From Bacteroidales bacterium (GTDB taxonomy: Bacteria > Bacteroidota > Bacteroidia > Bacteroidales > F082), in assembly GCA_030683155.1 (NCBI GenBank), contig JAUXMV010000058.1, forward strand, positions 62,001-126,000: 64,000 nt of DNA, written 5' to 3'. The notes under the pieces were generated by a model that was given only the letters and a program-made list of their open reading frames with translations, had not been told where the DNA came from and did not search any database. Positions 34,682-43,186 of this stretch are shown piece by piece. Position numbers and translations under genes: made by a program. Positions within the stretch are counted from its first letter, which is position 1; each line of letters starts with the position of its first letter.

Positions 34682-36082
34682 TTACAACTCAAATTCTTCT
34701 CCGGGAGCAGGAATTGTAACTTCCTTAAAACCATCTTCTTTCAATACGTTTTGATAGGCTAAAGTAGCATTCATTTCGCCATGAACAAGAAATACCTTCT
34801 GCAGTTTTTCCTTGTCCTGACATTGCAGATATGACCTCATTTCTTCATAATCACCATGACCACTGAAGGCGTCGATTTTAAATAGTTCTGCTTTTATTTT
34901 GTGCGAGGTTCCAAAAATGGATATTTCACTTGGGCCTTCAAGAATTCTTGCTCCCAGCGTGTTGCGTGCGCAATAACCAACGGCGAGGATTGAATTTTTC
35001 GGATTGCTGATGTTGTTGGCAAGATGGTGTTTTACTCTTCCGGCCTCCATCATTCCGGAGGCACTGATGATGATGCAGGGCTCTTTTTTGTCGTTGAGTT
35101 TTTTTGATTGTTCCACATTTTTAATATAGTGCAAAGTATTGAATCCGAACGGATCAGGATCTTTTTCCATCACTTCCTGCACTTCGTCGTTCATCGATTC
35201 AAGGTGCATCCTGAAGATTTCGGTGGCATTGACAGCAAGCGGACTGTCAACATAAACAGGAATTCTGGGTAACCTACCATCGTTGTAAAAATTGTTAAGC
35301 ACAAATACGATTTCCTGCGTACGGCCAATGGCAAAAGATGGAATTATGAGTTTCCCCTTCTTTTCAACGCAGGTTCTCAAAACAATTTGCAGCAATTCTT
35401 CTTCGGCGCCTTTTTGCTCCTGATGCAGGCGGTTTCCATAGGTTGATTCAGTAATTAGGTAATCGCAATGCGGAAAAGCTGCAGGAGGCCGAAGCAAATA
35501 GTGTTGCGGACGGCCGATATCCCCGGTGTATCCAATACGTTTCATTTCGCCAAACTCATCAATTTCAATGGTAGCGACAGCACTACCAAGCATATGTCCG
35601 CTATTGGTGAATTTCACCTTTATATTTTTATCGATATAAAATTTCCTGTTCAGTGCCACGCCAATAAAAAGTTCCATACAGTTGATGGCATCTTTCTGTG
35701 TGTAGATAGGCTCCACGGGAGGAAGCCCCTGTCGCGCCCTCTTTTTGTTGAACCAAACTGTATCATGTTCCTGGATGAAACCGCTGTCAGAAAGCATAAT
35801 TGCACACAAGTCACGTGTAGCATGGGTGCAGATTACTGAGCCGCGGAAACCTAATTTGTAAAAATATGGTATCAATCCGGAGTGATCAATGTGAGCATGG
35901 GTGAGGATAATGTGATCTAAATCCTTGGGATCAATACCTGTGTTGCGGTTGAGTGAATCGGTTTCGAGGCCTTTTCCCTGAAAGCTACCACAATCAAGCA
36001 TAATGGTTTTTCCATGAAGGGTGGTGATAAGATGCTTGCTGCCAGTTACTTCTCGTGCAGCGCCAATAAATTTGATTTTCAT
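34682..36082 (-). CDS. Metallo-beta-lactamase/beta-CASP RNA-processing exonuclease
   Basis: A 466-residue protein of the CPSF73/YSH1-like group. Zinc ligands lie in THAHIDHSGLI (HxHxDH) and later His and Asp residues. The beta-CASP part has SAFSGHGDYEEM-like and ISASGMMEAGRVKHHLANN signatures, and the C-terminal motif VFLVHGEMNATLAYQNVL. Bacterial members act on RNA, often as ribonucleases, in the cytoplasm. The start at 36082 (MKIKFIGAAREVTGS) was chosen because the longer frame opens at a TTG at 36106 close to a -7-like element (36123-36130). It is convergent with the thiolase, only 8 bases apart. Confidence 0.9.
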   Translation of the reverse strand: MKIKFIGAAREVTGSKHLITTLHGKTIMLDCGSFQGKGLETDSLNRNTGIDPKDLDHIILTHAHIDHSGLIPYFYKLGFRGSVICTHATRDLCAIMLSDSGFIQEHDTVWFNKKRARQGLPPVEPIYTQKDAINCMELFIGVALNRKFYIDKNIKVKFTNSGHMLGSAVATIEIDEFGEMKRIGYTGDIGRPQHYLLRPPAAFPHCDYLITESTYGNRLHQEQKGAEEELLQIVLRTCVEKKGKLIIPSFAIGRTQEIVFVLNNFYNDGRLPRIPVYVDSPLAVNATEIFRMHLESMNDEVQEVMEKDPDPFGFNTLHYIKNVEQSKKLNDKKEPCIIISASGMMEAGRVKHHLANNISNPKNSILAVGYCARNTLGARILEGPSEISIFGTSHKIKAELFKIDAFSGHGDYEEMRSYLQCQDKEKLQKVFLVHGEMNATLAYQNVLKEDGFKEVTIPAPGEEFEL

Positions 36083-36122
36083 TTCATAGAATTTATATGT
36101 AAACAACTAGTATTTTCACCTT

Positions 36123-36130
36123 CAAAGGTA
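36123..36130 (-). promoter_or_regulatory. -7 promoter element of the beta-CASP gene
   Basis: Minus-strand TACCTTTG fits TAnnTTTG, 40 bases before the ATG at 36082. A TTTG further upstream (36145-36148) is closer than the usual spacing. Confidence 0.4.
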
Positions 36131-36270
36131 AGTCATAGTATTTTCAAAAAGAATTTTTCAAGTCATTTTTTATGATGAAACCGGATATTTTTTTGGATAC
36201 CTTCTTGCTGAAAATTTTTACTGAAGATTGTTTTTACTTTGCTTTTCATGCGTCTTTCCTCACTTTGTAG

Positions 36271-36278
36271 TATTTTTG
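36271..36278 (+). promoter_or_regulatory. -7 promoter element of the T9SS beta-helix gene
   Basis: TATTTTTG fits TAnnTTTG, 30 bases before the ATG at 36309. The -33 region has no clear TTG. Confidence 0.4.
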
Positions 36279-36308
36279 TACTCATTATTCATCTAAAAAT
36301 TATGTATT

Positions 36309-38975
36309 ATGAAATTCAGACTTTTATTTTTTCCAATTCTGATGTTCTCCTTGTTTCTGTTTCAACCTGTGCATGCACAGTACATTACACCCGGAAACAA
36401 TCTAAGCTTATCCCTTGATGGACTTGTCAGTACTTCAGGTGGTGTTGTGACGCTCAGTGGGGGCACTTATTTTATTAACAGTGCGCTTACTATCTCTGCA
36501 ACGGATACGTTAAAAATCACCAATCCAGCTGTAATCCGCGTTGCGGCTGCAATCAGGATTGAAGTCAGCGGCACAATCATTTCTGATCCTTCATCAGGAA
36601 CAGTGGTTTTTACTGCCATTGATACCACCACTGCCTCAACCAATTTCAGAGGCTTTCGGTTTGATAATTCTCAGGGAAATATCTTTCGCAATACCACTAT
36701 CTCCTATGGTGGTGGTCTGCAGCTGATTTCTTCCGGAGCCCTTTTCGAATATTGCACCTTCAGACGAAACGGATCATCCAATGTGTCTGCTGCTATTACC
36801 TACAGCTCAAGCAGTCCTGTTATCCGATACAACTATTTTATCGAAAATGTAAGGTCAGCTATTGGTTCAGGCGCCAATGTCACCGGATCGCCGTTGATTA
36901 TGTATAATGTGCTCATTAATAATACAACCGACAATTCCAATCGTCCTCAGATAAATATCGGACCGGGTGCTGCCGACACCTTATATATTGTTGGAAATTA
37001 CGTTGAGGGTCTTTATCCCGTGGCCGGTGGTATTGGAATCAGCAATCTGCTTGCTACAGGAAGCACAAAAGCTGTGATTCGTGATAACTTTGTAGTAAAT
37101 AACCGTTATGGCTTTGCCCAGATTGGCAGCAACATCAGCTCGATCATCGCCGACAACATTTTTCTTGACAACAATACTCAAAACAATCCTGCACTCGGTG
37201 GCAGCGGTATCAACTTTCAGGCTTCCGGCACCGGAAATACTGCCATCGTCAGACGAAACATCATTTCAGGCAACCTATGGGGAATCACGATTCAGGGTGT
37301 AGCCAATCCAAATCTTGGTACTGCAGATAATCCCGGCGGAAACGTTTTTTATGATAATGGCAATACAGGTGCTGTTTATGCTGTATACAACAATACGGCC
37401 CTACCCGTAAATGCAATTGGAAATTACTGGGGAACCAACGATCCTGTTCAAGTGGAGGATTATATTTTTCACCAACCCGATCAGGCCAGCCTTGGTTTGG
37501 TAACCTACCTTCCGATTCAAACCCTCGAGCCTGAAATTGAATCTTTTGGATTTTTAATGACAGACAATCCCGCCCTTCCAACAGATATTTTCGGAGTCAT
37601 TGATCAGGTTGCCCTTACCATTGATGTGACTTTGCCTGCCGGAACGGACGTGACTTCCCTGATTCCTCAAATCGGAATTCCTTTGGGAGTAATCACAGAG
37701 CCTGTTGGTGGCGAACCCATCGATTTCAGCGACCCTGTAAGTTTCACAGTTTTAACACCACACGGACAGAATGCAGTCTATACGGTGAACGTAATGGTTG
37801 AACCTTTTACTTATTCACTTAATTTCAATATAACATCTGTGGGTGGGCAACCAATCAACAATGCAGTAATTACGCTTAACGGAACGGCTTATCCGGCAGG
37901 GCAGTATCTCTTCGAAAATCTGTTGGCCGGAAATTATGCCTATACCATAACACATCCTGAATACATTACAGCAGAAGGAACAGCTGCTATAACTGATCAA
38001 AATCTCAGTATTAATGTTGTTCTGGTTCCGATGAGTTACAATGTCACTTTTGATGTGAAAGACAATAACGGCGTGGTTTTGCCTGATGCTATTGTAACTT
38101 TTGACGGCACTTCCTATACGGCCGGTTTCTATGTTTTTCCAAATGTTTTGCCCGGCACATATCCTTATTCCGTCAGCCGCAATGGTTATGAAACCGTCAG
38201 TGGAAATGCTGTCGTAACAAATCAGCATGTGGTGGTTGAAGTGGTGCTTCAGATTATTAATTATACTGTGACCTTCGATGTGAAAGATAACAATGGTGTA
38301 GTTGTACCTGATGCCATTGTCACTTTTAATGGCACTGCTTATTCTGCCGGCTTTTATGTTTTCCCGGATGTTTTGCCCGGCACATATCCTTATTCCGTCA
38401 GTCGTAATGGTTATGAATCTGCAAGTGGCAATGTAGTAGTTACGAATCAGAATGTTTTGGTACAGGTTCAGCTTCAGATCATTGCGTATGTTGTAACAAT
38501 CAAAGTTGATGACAACTACGGCTTCGCATTGGTTGACGCCAATGTTGCACTTCAGAATTATGGAACCCAAACCACCAATTTTGCCGGCAAAGCCTATTTT
38601 TATGGTGTAGTTCCAGGGATCTATGCTTTTGAAATTACGAAGACAGGCTATGCTACCTATAATGGTACGCTGGAAGTGGTTAATGCTGATGTTGATCTGT
38701 CGGTAGTTGTCGAAAACATTACCTCTTTGAATGAGTCAAAACTTGATAATATTGTCTTTTATCCAAATCCTGCAGTTAATTTTATTACTGTTGAAGGAAT
38801 GCCTTCTGAGGTTAAAAAAATATCCTTTGTAGATATTAGTGGTAAGGTGCTTATGCAAGTGAAAAATCTTGAAAATGGTCAGCGTATTTCGTTGGAAAGC
38901 TTGCCAAAAGGAAAATATCAGATTATTTTTGAAACTGCCTCAGGAAGGAAAAGTGCTTCTGTCATAATTCAATAA
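36309..38975 (+). CDS. Large surface protein: beta-helix, tandem PEGA-like repeats, T9SS tail
   Basis: An 888-residue exported protein. It has a signal peptide (MKFRLLFFPILMFSLFLFQPVHAQ), then a right-handed parallel beta-helix at about residues 60-370 rich in Asn and Gly turns (VIRYNYFIENVRSAIGSG, IIADNIFLDNNTQNN). A linker domain with DVTSLIPQIGIPLGV follows. Four carboxypeptidase-regulatory or PEGA-like beta-sandwich repeats of about 75 residues cover about 500-805 (TFDVKDNNGVV, AGFYVFPNVLPGTYPYSVSRNGYE). The end is a T9SS sorting domain (FYPNPAVNFITVEGMP to SASVIIQ). It is likely a surface adhesin or polysaccharide-acting protein; no catalytic residues were recognised. Confidence 0.85.
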   Translation: MKFRLLFFPILMFSLFLFQPVHAQYITPGNNLSLSLDGLVSTSGGVVTLSGGTYFINSALTISATDTLKITNPAVIRVAAAIRIEVSGTIISDPSSGTVVFTAIDTTTASTNFRGFRFDNSQGNIFRNTTISYGGGLQLISSGALFEYCTFRRNGSSNVSAAITYSSSSPVIRYNYFIENVRSAIGSGANVTGSPLIMYNVLINNTTDNSNRPQINIGPGAADTLYIVGNYVEGLYPVAGGIGISNLLATGSTKAVIRDNFVVNNRYGFAQIGSNISSIIADNIFLDNNTQNNPALGGSGINFQASGTGNTAIVRRNIISGNLWGITIQGVANPNLGTADNPGGNVFYDNGNTGAVYAVYNNTALPVNAIGNYWGTNDPVQVEDYIFHQPDQASLGLVTYLPIQTLEPEIESFGFLMTDNPALPTDIFGVIDQVALTIDVTLPAGTDVTSLIPQIGIPLGVITEPVGGEPIDFSDPVSFTVLTPHGQNAVYTVNVMVEPFTYSLNFNITSVGGQPINNAVITLNGTAYPAGQYLFENLLAGNYAYTITHPEYITAEGTAAITDQNLSINVVLVPMSYNVTFDVKDNNGVVLPDAIVTFDGTSYTAGFYVFPNVLPGTYPYSVSRNGYETVSGNAVVTNQHVVVEVVLQIINYTVTFDVKDNNGVVVPDAIVTFNGTAYSAGFYVFPDVLPGTYPYSVSRNGYESASGNVVVTNQNVLVQVQLQIIAYVVTIKVDDNYGFALVDANVALQNYGTQTTNFAGKAYFYGVVPGIYAFEITKTGYATYNGTLEVVNADVDLSVVVENITSLNESKLDNIVFYPNPAVNFITVEGMPSEVKKISFVDISGKVLMQVKNLENGQRISLESLPKGKYQIIFETASGRKSASVIIQ
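38040..38489 (+). repeat. Two tandem 225-bp coding repeats
   Basis: Two adjacent copies of a 225-base unit (75 codons) inside the T9SS gene; GTGAAAG recurs at 38055 and 38280. The copies share long nearly identical runs such as TTTTGCCCGGCACATATCC, which suggests recent duplication or gene conversion. Flanking units at 37815-38039 and 38490-38720 are more diverged. Confidence 0.8.
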
Positions 38976-39030
38976 TTGAATTTTTCAGAAGTTTAAACGC
39001 TATAGCAAAGTGGTTTAAAATTTTAGATAA

Positions 39031-39062
39031 AAAATGACTCCGTTTTATTTCGGGGTCATTTT
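39031..39062. terminator. Bidirectional terminator
   Basis: Stem AAAATGACTCCG (39031-39042) / CGGGGTCATTTT (39051-39062) with one G-T pair and an 8-base loop. It is flanked by A- and T-runs and lies between the convergent T9SS gene (stop 38975) and the CrtA-like gene (stop 39073). Confidence 0.8.
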
Positions 39063-39072
39063 TTTTTGTTTT

Positions 39073-39801
39073 TCAATAGCTGGAATTGATTCCATATTTC
39101 TCAAGAGGGTTGATGCCTTTCCAGCTGCCAACTGCTAAAAACGGTTTCAATCTCGTAAACATCTCCTCATTAAACCCGTTTCTCTTTCTTGTTATTTGCA
39201 CTGCTTCAGCGTGAAAACTTTTGTAGGCAAAGTTTACCATTGCTTGCGTATTTTCCCAGATTGTAAATGTAGCTTGCTCTAGTAGAGGCACTTCGCCAAT
39301 TCCTTTGGAGAAAATCAATCCGTCAGCCACATCATGTGCAGCACTTGAACCTGGAACCATACTCCAGAATTTAAACATAAAGCGCTTGCGGATTGTAGCA
39401 CGTGTAATGACACAAGTAAGAGGGGTATGCTCTACCTGATCCGAAACTTTCCAGTCGCTGAAACCTGACCATGAACCTCTTGAGCTTTGCGGAGTCATGA
39501 AAATCGTATAGTTTTCCTTGCTTTTTTCTTCGAAGGTTTTGAAAAAATCAGACTTTCTCCATTTGAGCGCATACTCATAGTTTTCCCATACTGCAAGCAG
39601 ACCATAAACACTGAAGTCAGGCCAAATGCTGTAACCCGTACCACCGCCTGTACCCAAAGGTTTGAAAAACAAAATCCCCTCCATTTCTTTCATGGGCTTA
39701 CGTGAAAGTTGCATCTGACTCATTCCCCAGGTTTTATTCTTTCGGCCTTCATAGCGAAAAAAGGACATTGTTACGGTTTGAGAATTCTTTGGAGGGTTCA
39801 T
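39073..39801 (-). CDS. CrtA/spheroidene monooxygenase-like protein
   Basis: A 242-residue protein resembling the CrtA family. Landmarks are WGMSQMQLSRKPMKEMEGILFFKP-type opening text, GTGGGTGYSIWPDFSVYGLLA, LTCVITRATIRKRFMFKFW, GLIFSKGIGEVPLLEQATFTIW and an end WKGINPL. CrtA puts a keto group on carotenoids in purple bacteria; no carotenoid genes are nearby, so the natural role here is uncertain. The start at 39801 (MNPPKNSQTVTM) was chosen since the 43 residues before it in the open frame look non-coding; the Met at MSFFRYEG is also possible. Confidence 0.75.
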   Translation of the reverse strand: MNPPKNSQTVTMSFFRYEGRKNKTWGMSQMQLSRKPMKEMEGILFFKPLGTGGGTGYSIWPDFSVYGLLAVWENYEYALKWRKSDFFKTFEEKSKENYTIFMTPQSSRGSWSGFSDWKVSDQVEHTPLTCVITRATIRKRFMFKFWSMVPGSSAAHDVADGLIFSKGIGEVPLLEQATFTIWENTQAMVNFAYKSFHAEAVQITRKRNGFNEEMFTRLKPFLAVGSWKGINPLEKYGINSSY

Positions 39802-39994
39802 CGATGTTGGACTTAAGTATTTTACTCTAACAATTGTACAACATTTAAGTTTAAAGATCCGAAATTTATTTTCAAAAATTACGGTAAAACTGTTCGTGAC
39901 CGTACAAAAGTGTTCACTTTGACACCACAAATTCAGGCATCACATGTCAGGTAAAAGTGATGTAATATGCATTAAATCAATTAAATACACGTTT

Positions 39995-40008
39995 TGGCAC
40001 AGATTTGG
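39995..40008 (+). promoter_or_regulatory. TGGCAC/TTTGG promoter-like motif (copy 1)
   Basis: TTTTGGCACAGATTTGG lies 55-70 bases before the first IDDIPF gene. TGGCAC followed at 4 bases by TTGG resembles a sigma-54 -24/-12 element but is one base short of the usual spacing. The same block, with a similar downstream CAAAT sequence, stands before the paralog at 40787. Confidence 0.4.
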
Positions 40009-40062
40009 AAATATCTTTATCAAATGAAAATAAAAACTAAAAACCCTCAAATATTAAGAGCC

Positions 40063-40449
40063 ATGAAAACACAAAAAATCATCTTCGCAGCGATCATCAG
40101 CATCATCATGCAGTCTTCAGCTCTTGCCGATGGATTTAAATTGAAAGAAGAGTCTTACATTGATGATATTCCATTCAATACAACTGAAATTTTCTATGAA
40201 ATTTTAGCTGCAGATACTAGCAATCTCTTCCTGCCATCTTTAAATGAAGAAGCTTTCATTGACGATATTCCATTCGATACACATGAAATTGCAGAAGTTG
40301 CCCTATCATCGATCGCAATGGAAAAATCATTCAAAATGCCCGAAGAAGGGTATATCGATGACATTCCTTTTAACACTGAATCTGTAGCTGCAGGTTTTTG
40401 CAAAAAAGTTTCAGCTGCAGACATACACACAATGTTGATGGTAAGATAG
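40063..40449 (+). CDS. Small exported IDDIPF-repeat protein 1
   Basis: A 128-residue protein of unknown function. It has a signal peptide (MKTQKIIFAAIISIIMQSSALADG), then three repeats of about 19 residues: KEESYIDDIPFNTTEIF, NEEAFIDDIPFDTHEIA and PEEGYIDDIPFNTESVA. The repeats are spaced by 20-25 variable residues. The start at 40063, 69 bases inside the longest frame, was chosen because it begins the signal peptide and matches the paralog at 40849. A terminator follows. The acidic-aromatic repeat recalls a short linear binding motif; it resembles the C-terminal DDIPF tip of SSB, but since the protein is exported that likeness is probably chance. Confidence 0.8.
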   Translation: MKTQKIIFAAIISIIMQSSALADGFKLKEESYIDDIPFNTTEIFYEILAADTSNLFLPSLNEEAFIDDIPFDTHEIAEVALSSIAMEKSFKMPEEGYIDDIPFNTESVAAGFCKKVSAADIHTMLMVR

Positions 40450-40479
40450 ACTATCAAACTCCTCCATATACTTTCCCGC

Positions 40480-40503
40480 AACCGGCTTCGGCCGGTTTTT
40501 TAT
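40480..40503 (+). terminator. Terminator after IDDIPF gene 1
   Basis: Perfect stem ACCGGC / GCCGGT (40481-40496) closed by a stable TTCG loop and followed by a run of T. It lies 30 bases past the stop at 40449. Confidence 0.9.
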
Positions 40504-40786
40504 TTAATGCAATTCTTACGTCTGCTTCAGCCGGTCTGAAAGTACTGAATTTTTTTTCCCCGAAATAATATTTGCTCCCGAACTTTAATCGTAAAGGAAT
40601 GCTGAAAATGTGAAAGGCATATTTAGGTAAGAAATTGATGATCAATTTTAATAATCTGAGGTGCATATTTCGATTGAAAAACTGTTCGCCGCCGAACAAA
40701 AGTGTACGTTTTAATAGCTACAATAACGATCATCTTTAGTGCATAAAACCTATTTAAATAATTGAAATACAATTAAATATGTATTT

Positions 40787-40800
40787 TGGCACAAGATTGG
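40787..40800 (+). promoter_or_regulatory. TGGCAC/TTGG promoter-like motif (copy 2)
   Basis: TTTTGGCACAAGATTGG, 48-65 bases before the second IDDIPF gene, parallels copy 1 at 39995 in sequence and spacing. The conserved block includes an upstream TTAAATA and a downstream TCAAAT. Confidence 0.4.
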
Positions 40801-40848
40801 TATTTCCTCTGTCAAATAGCAAGAAAATAAATAAAAAAAATAGCAGCC

Positions 40849-41250
40849 ATGAAAACTCAAAATTTAACCCTCGCCCTCATCTTCAGCATTTTTTTCCAAA
40901 GTGTCATTTTTGCTGATGGTTTCAGAATGAAAGAAGAGTCTTATATCGATGACATCCCATTCAATACAACAGAGATTTTCGATGCACACAACAACGGTGA
41001 TACAAGCATTGTTGAACTCACAACACCGGCAGAAGAATCCTTTATTGATGACATTCCTTTCAATACAGAAAAAATTGCAGGAGAGATTTTGTCAGCAAAA
41101 GCGATGGCAGAAACCTTTACCTTATGCGAAGAAAGCTATATCGATGATATTCCTTTCGACACTAAAATCATCGCTTACCGTTATCTAAGCAGAAAAACAA
41201 ATGCCAACTCATCCTCAATATTAAGGTTCATTGTTTTCAGCGGAAGATAA
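40849..41250 (+). CDS. Small exported IDDIPF-repeat protein 2
   Basis: A 133-residue paralog of the gene at 40063. The signal peptide is MKTQNLTLALIFSIFFQSVIFADG, followed by three repeats: KEESYIDDIPFNTTEIF, AEESFIDDIPFNTEKIA and CEESYIDDIPFDTKIIA. The first repeat is identical to that of protein 1 (EESYIDDIPFNTTEIF). Spacers differ, so the repeats are what is kept. A promoter-like motif lies upstream and a terminator downstream, making each copy a separate transcription unit. Function unknown; the tail ends in a basic, aromatic segment (ILRFIVFSGR). Confidence 0.8.
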   Translation: MKTQNLTLALIFSIFFQSVIFADGFRMKEESYIDDIPFNTTEIFDAHNNGDTSIVELTTPAEESFIDDIPFNTEKIAGEILSAKAMAETFTLCEESYIDDIPFDTKIIAYRYLSRKTNANSSSILRFIVFSGR

Positions 41251-41282
41251 GCGAAAGTCAAAGACAGTCAAAACATAAAAAA

Positions 41283-41309
41283 AGATCAGAATTTTCTGGT
41301 CTTTTTTTT
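41283..41309 (+). terminator. Terminator after IDDIPF gene 2
   Basis: Stem AGATCAGAA (41283-41291) / TTCTGGTCT (41294-41302) with one G-T pair, followed by seven T. It lies 32 bases past the stop at 41250. Confidence 0.8.
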
Positions 41310-41374
41310 ATGTACTAATTTTAACTTATTATTTTCTTTGTAAACACTCCTTAGAAAATGAATATGCTGTTTTT

Positions 41375-42250
41375 CTAATCCTCATCGAGTGCTTCAAGAA
41401 TCTTTGTTAATTCACTCACCTTTTGATTGTTAGATAATATTTTGTATGTATCGATCAGCCCGTTGATCATCCTGCGAATGATGACCTGATTGGAACAGGG
41501 AAGAAAATAACTTTCATGATGATCCACTTTAAGCTGCTTGATATACAAATCTATTTCATTACGTGTGAAAACCGCACCTTTGTTGAAGGGGTTCAGATAA
41601 AAGATTACATGTTCTTCAGTTGCTTTTCGGCCTCCGTCGCCTGCAGCTTCTTCCACGTAGGCAAGGACAAAATGTTTCGGCAAATCAACGCCATAAACAG
41701 GTATTCTTAGACTTCGGGCAATCAGAATGTATAACATGCCTAAGGATAATGGATTGCCTTTTTTTGAGTCGAGAAGTGGCTTCAGATAAAAATTCTCAGG
41801 CGATTTTATGTTGGCAGTATTGCCCCCAAATTTGTTAATGTCAAAAATGACATGATTAACAACTTTTATTTTCTCAAGTGGAGTCAGATTGGGATTAAGT
41901 TCCATCCAAACTTCCTGCACTATGCGGCCTACTTCGCGCGTTATTGCATGGATATCCAAATCAGGATACTGATATCGGCTTACGATAAGAAAACCTTTCA
42001 ACAAATCATCAAAACCAAACTTTGACCAGTTACTTAGCTCTGTATAAATCTGTTGCTGCTGTATCTCGTGAATTAGCTGAATGATTCGTTGTTGGGTTTG
42101 ATCGTCAAGAGTCGATTCCCATGCTTTTTCCAAGGCAGGAATTGCAGCTAAACCATAGGCAAAAATCCGGTTACGAACTTGATTGAACAAAAGTTCATCA
42201 GGTTCATCAACCAAACTGATTAAAGCTTTCAACTCTTTATTATCTTCCAT
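41375..42250 (-). CDS. Transglutaminase-like protein (SirB1/UPF0162 type)
   Basis: A 291-residue cytoplasmic protein. Helical, HEAT-like residues 1-75 are followed by a transglutaminase-like domain of the SirB1 type (GRIVQEVWMELNPNLTPLEKI, VVNHVIFDINKFGGNTANIKSPENFYL, GNPLSLGMLYILIARSL, VYGVDLPKHFVLAYVEE). In this group the classic catalytic cysteine is not preserved: the residue after GNPLS is Leu. The function of the family is not established. A -7-like TACTTTTG lies 116 bases upstream. Confidence 0.8.
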   Translation of the reverse strand: MEDNKELKALISLVDEPDELLFNQVRNRIFAYGLAAIPALEKAWESTLDDQTQQRIIQLIHEIQQQQIYTELSNWSKFGFDDLLKGFLIVSRYQYPDLDIHAITREVGRIVQEVWMELNPNLTPLEKIKVVNHVIFDINKFGGNTANIKSPENFYLKPLLDSKKGNPLSLGMLYILIARSLRIPVYGVDLPKHFVLAYVEEAAGDGGRKATEEHVIFYLNPFNKGAVFTRNEIDLYIKQLKVDHHESYFLPCSNQVIIRRMINGLIDTYKILSNNQKVSELTKILEALDED

Positions 42251-42365
42251 TTTTTATTATAATGCATTTTTTATATCAAAAACCTTGCCTAATCAACCTG
42301 GTTTTCCTTCATTTTTATAGACAGGATGCATGTCATTAACGCGAGATATACTTAAACATTTATTG

Positions 42366-42373
42366 CAAAAGTA
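42366..42373 (-). promoter_or_regulatory. -7-like element, transglutaminase-like gene
   Basis: Minus-strand TACTTTTG fits TAnnTTTG, 116 bases upstream of the start at 42250. Confidence 0.3.
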
Positions 42374-42655
42374 TTCTAAATATAGTTTGATTCTCAGTTT
42401 TTTCAAAATGGCGGAAATCTTGTCTTAAATGGTTCTCACGAATCTTATGCTTTGAATAATCTCGGTTTTTTTGTAAAACTTCCTTTTAGCCTACCATTAT
42501 TATAACACTTTCGTTATAAGTTTTTGATGAAAATCTAAGAGCAATGATTGTTGATTCAGCGAATGAAAAAATGACAGTATATTTTCTAAGGCTGACTTTC
42601 CAAGACTTTACATTTTTTTAATCTTTCAAACTGACCTTAAACCATTTGCTTAATG

Positions 42656-42663
42656 TAAATTTG
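42656..42663 (+). promoter_or_regulatory. -7 promoter element of sixA
   Basis: TAAATTTG fits TAnnTTTG, 23 bases before the ATG at 42686. Confidence 0.45.
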
Positions 42664-42685
42664 TTGCCTTATTTAAATATATTTC

Positions 42686-43186
42686 ATGAAACTTCTATAC
42701 ATCATTCGTCATGCTAAATCTTCATGGGATTACCCCGAGTTGTCAGACCATGAACGGCCACTTATCGAAAAAGGCAGAAAAAGAACAAGGAAAGTAATCG
42801 AGTATCTTAAAAAACAAGCTGCAAGACCTGATTTTATAATTAGTAGTTCAGCTCTGAGAGCGCGTGAAACAGCTGATTTGATCGCTGAAGGTCTTGGGAT
42901 AGATAAAGATCTTGTTAAAACTGATCCTTCCCTTTACCATACCGATGCGAACCAAATATTTACACAATTTGCAGATCTTTCTGACAGATTTCAAGAAGTT
43001 ATGATTGTTGGACATAATCCGGCTTTTACAAATTTTTCAAACCTCTTTCTCGTTCCTCCAATTGATTGGCTGCCAACTTCGGCCGTAGTTTGCCTGGAAT
43101 TTGAGACAGATAAATGGGAAGAAATAGAACATGCTGAGTTCAAGGTGAAATTTGTCATCTTTCCTAAACTAATAGGTGAAGTATAG
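42686..43186 (+). CDS. sixA: SixA-type phosphohistidine phosphatase
   Basis: A 166-residue histidine-acid phosphatase. The catalytic RHG-type motif is RHAKSSWDYPELSDHERPL at residues 8-26 (His9), with Arg in SSALRARETA and the second His in VGHNPAFTNF. SixA removes phosphate from histidine of signalling or PTS proteins. It precedes polyphosphate kinase by 77 bases in the same direction, a pairing often seen in bacteria. Polyphosphate-linked function is an inference. Confidence 0.9.
   Translation: MKLLYIIRHAKSSWDYPELSDHERPLIEKGRKRTRKVIEYLKKQAARPDFIISSSALRARETADLIAEGLGIDKDLVKTDPSLYHTDANQIFTQFADLSDRFQEVMIVGHNPAFTNFSNLFLVPPIDWLPTSAVVCLEFETDKWEEIEHAEFKVKFVIFPKLIGEV

Larger units (their letters stand above)
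42251..42685. other. Intergenic region between divergent genes
   Basis: A 435-base gap without a gene. It contains -7-like elements facing both ways: TACTTTTG on the minus strand (42366-42373) for the transglutaminase-like gene, and TAAATTTG on the plus strand (42656-42663), 23 bases before sixA. Nothing else was recognised. Confidence 0.5.

Noticed and set aside
38040-38489. Possible CRISPR-like repeat
   Set aside because: The two units are 225 bases, in frame and coding; no short direct repeats with spacers.
37815-38570. 251-residue minus-strand ORF
   Set aside because: Antisense shadow of the T9SS repeat protein; its repeats simply mirror the coding repeats.
39995-40008. Perfect sigma-54 promoter
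   Set aside because: The TGGCAC and TTGG boxes are 4 bases apart, where 5 are needed, and the -12 GC is not intact; kept only as a promoter-like motif.
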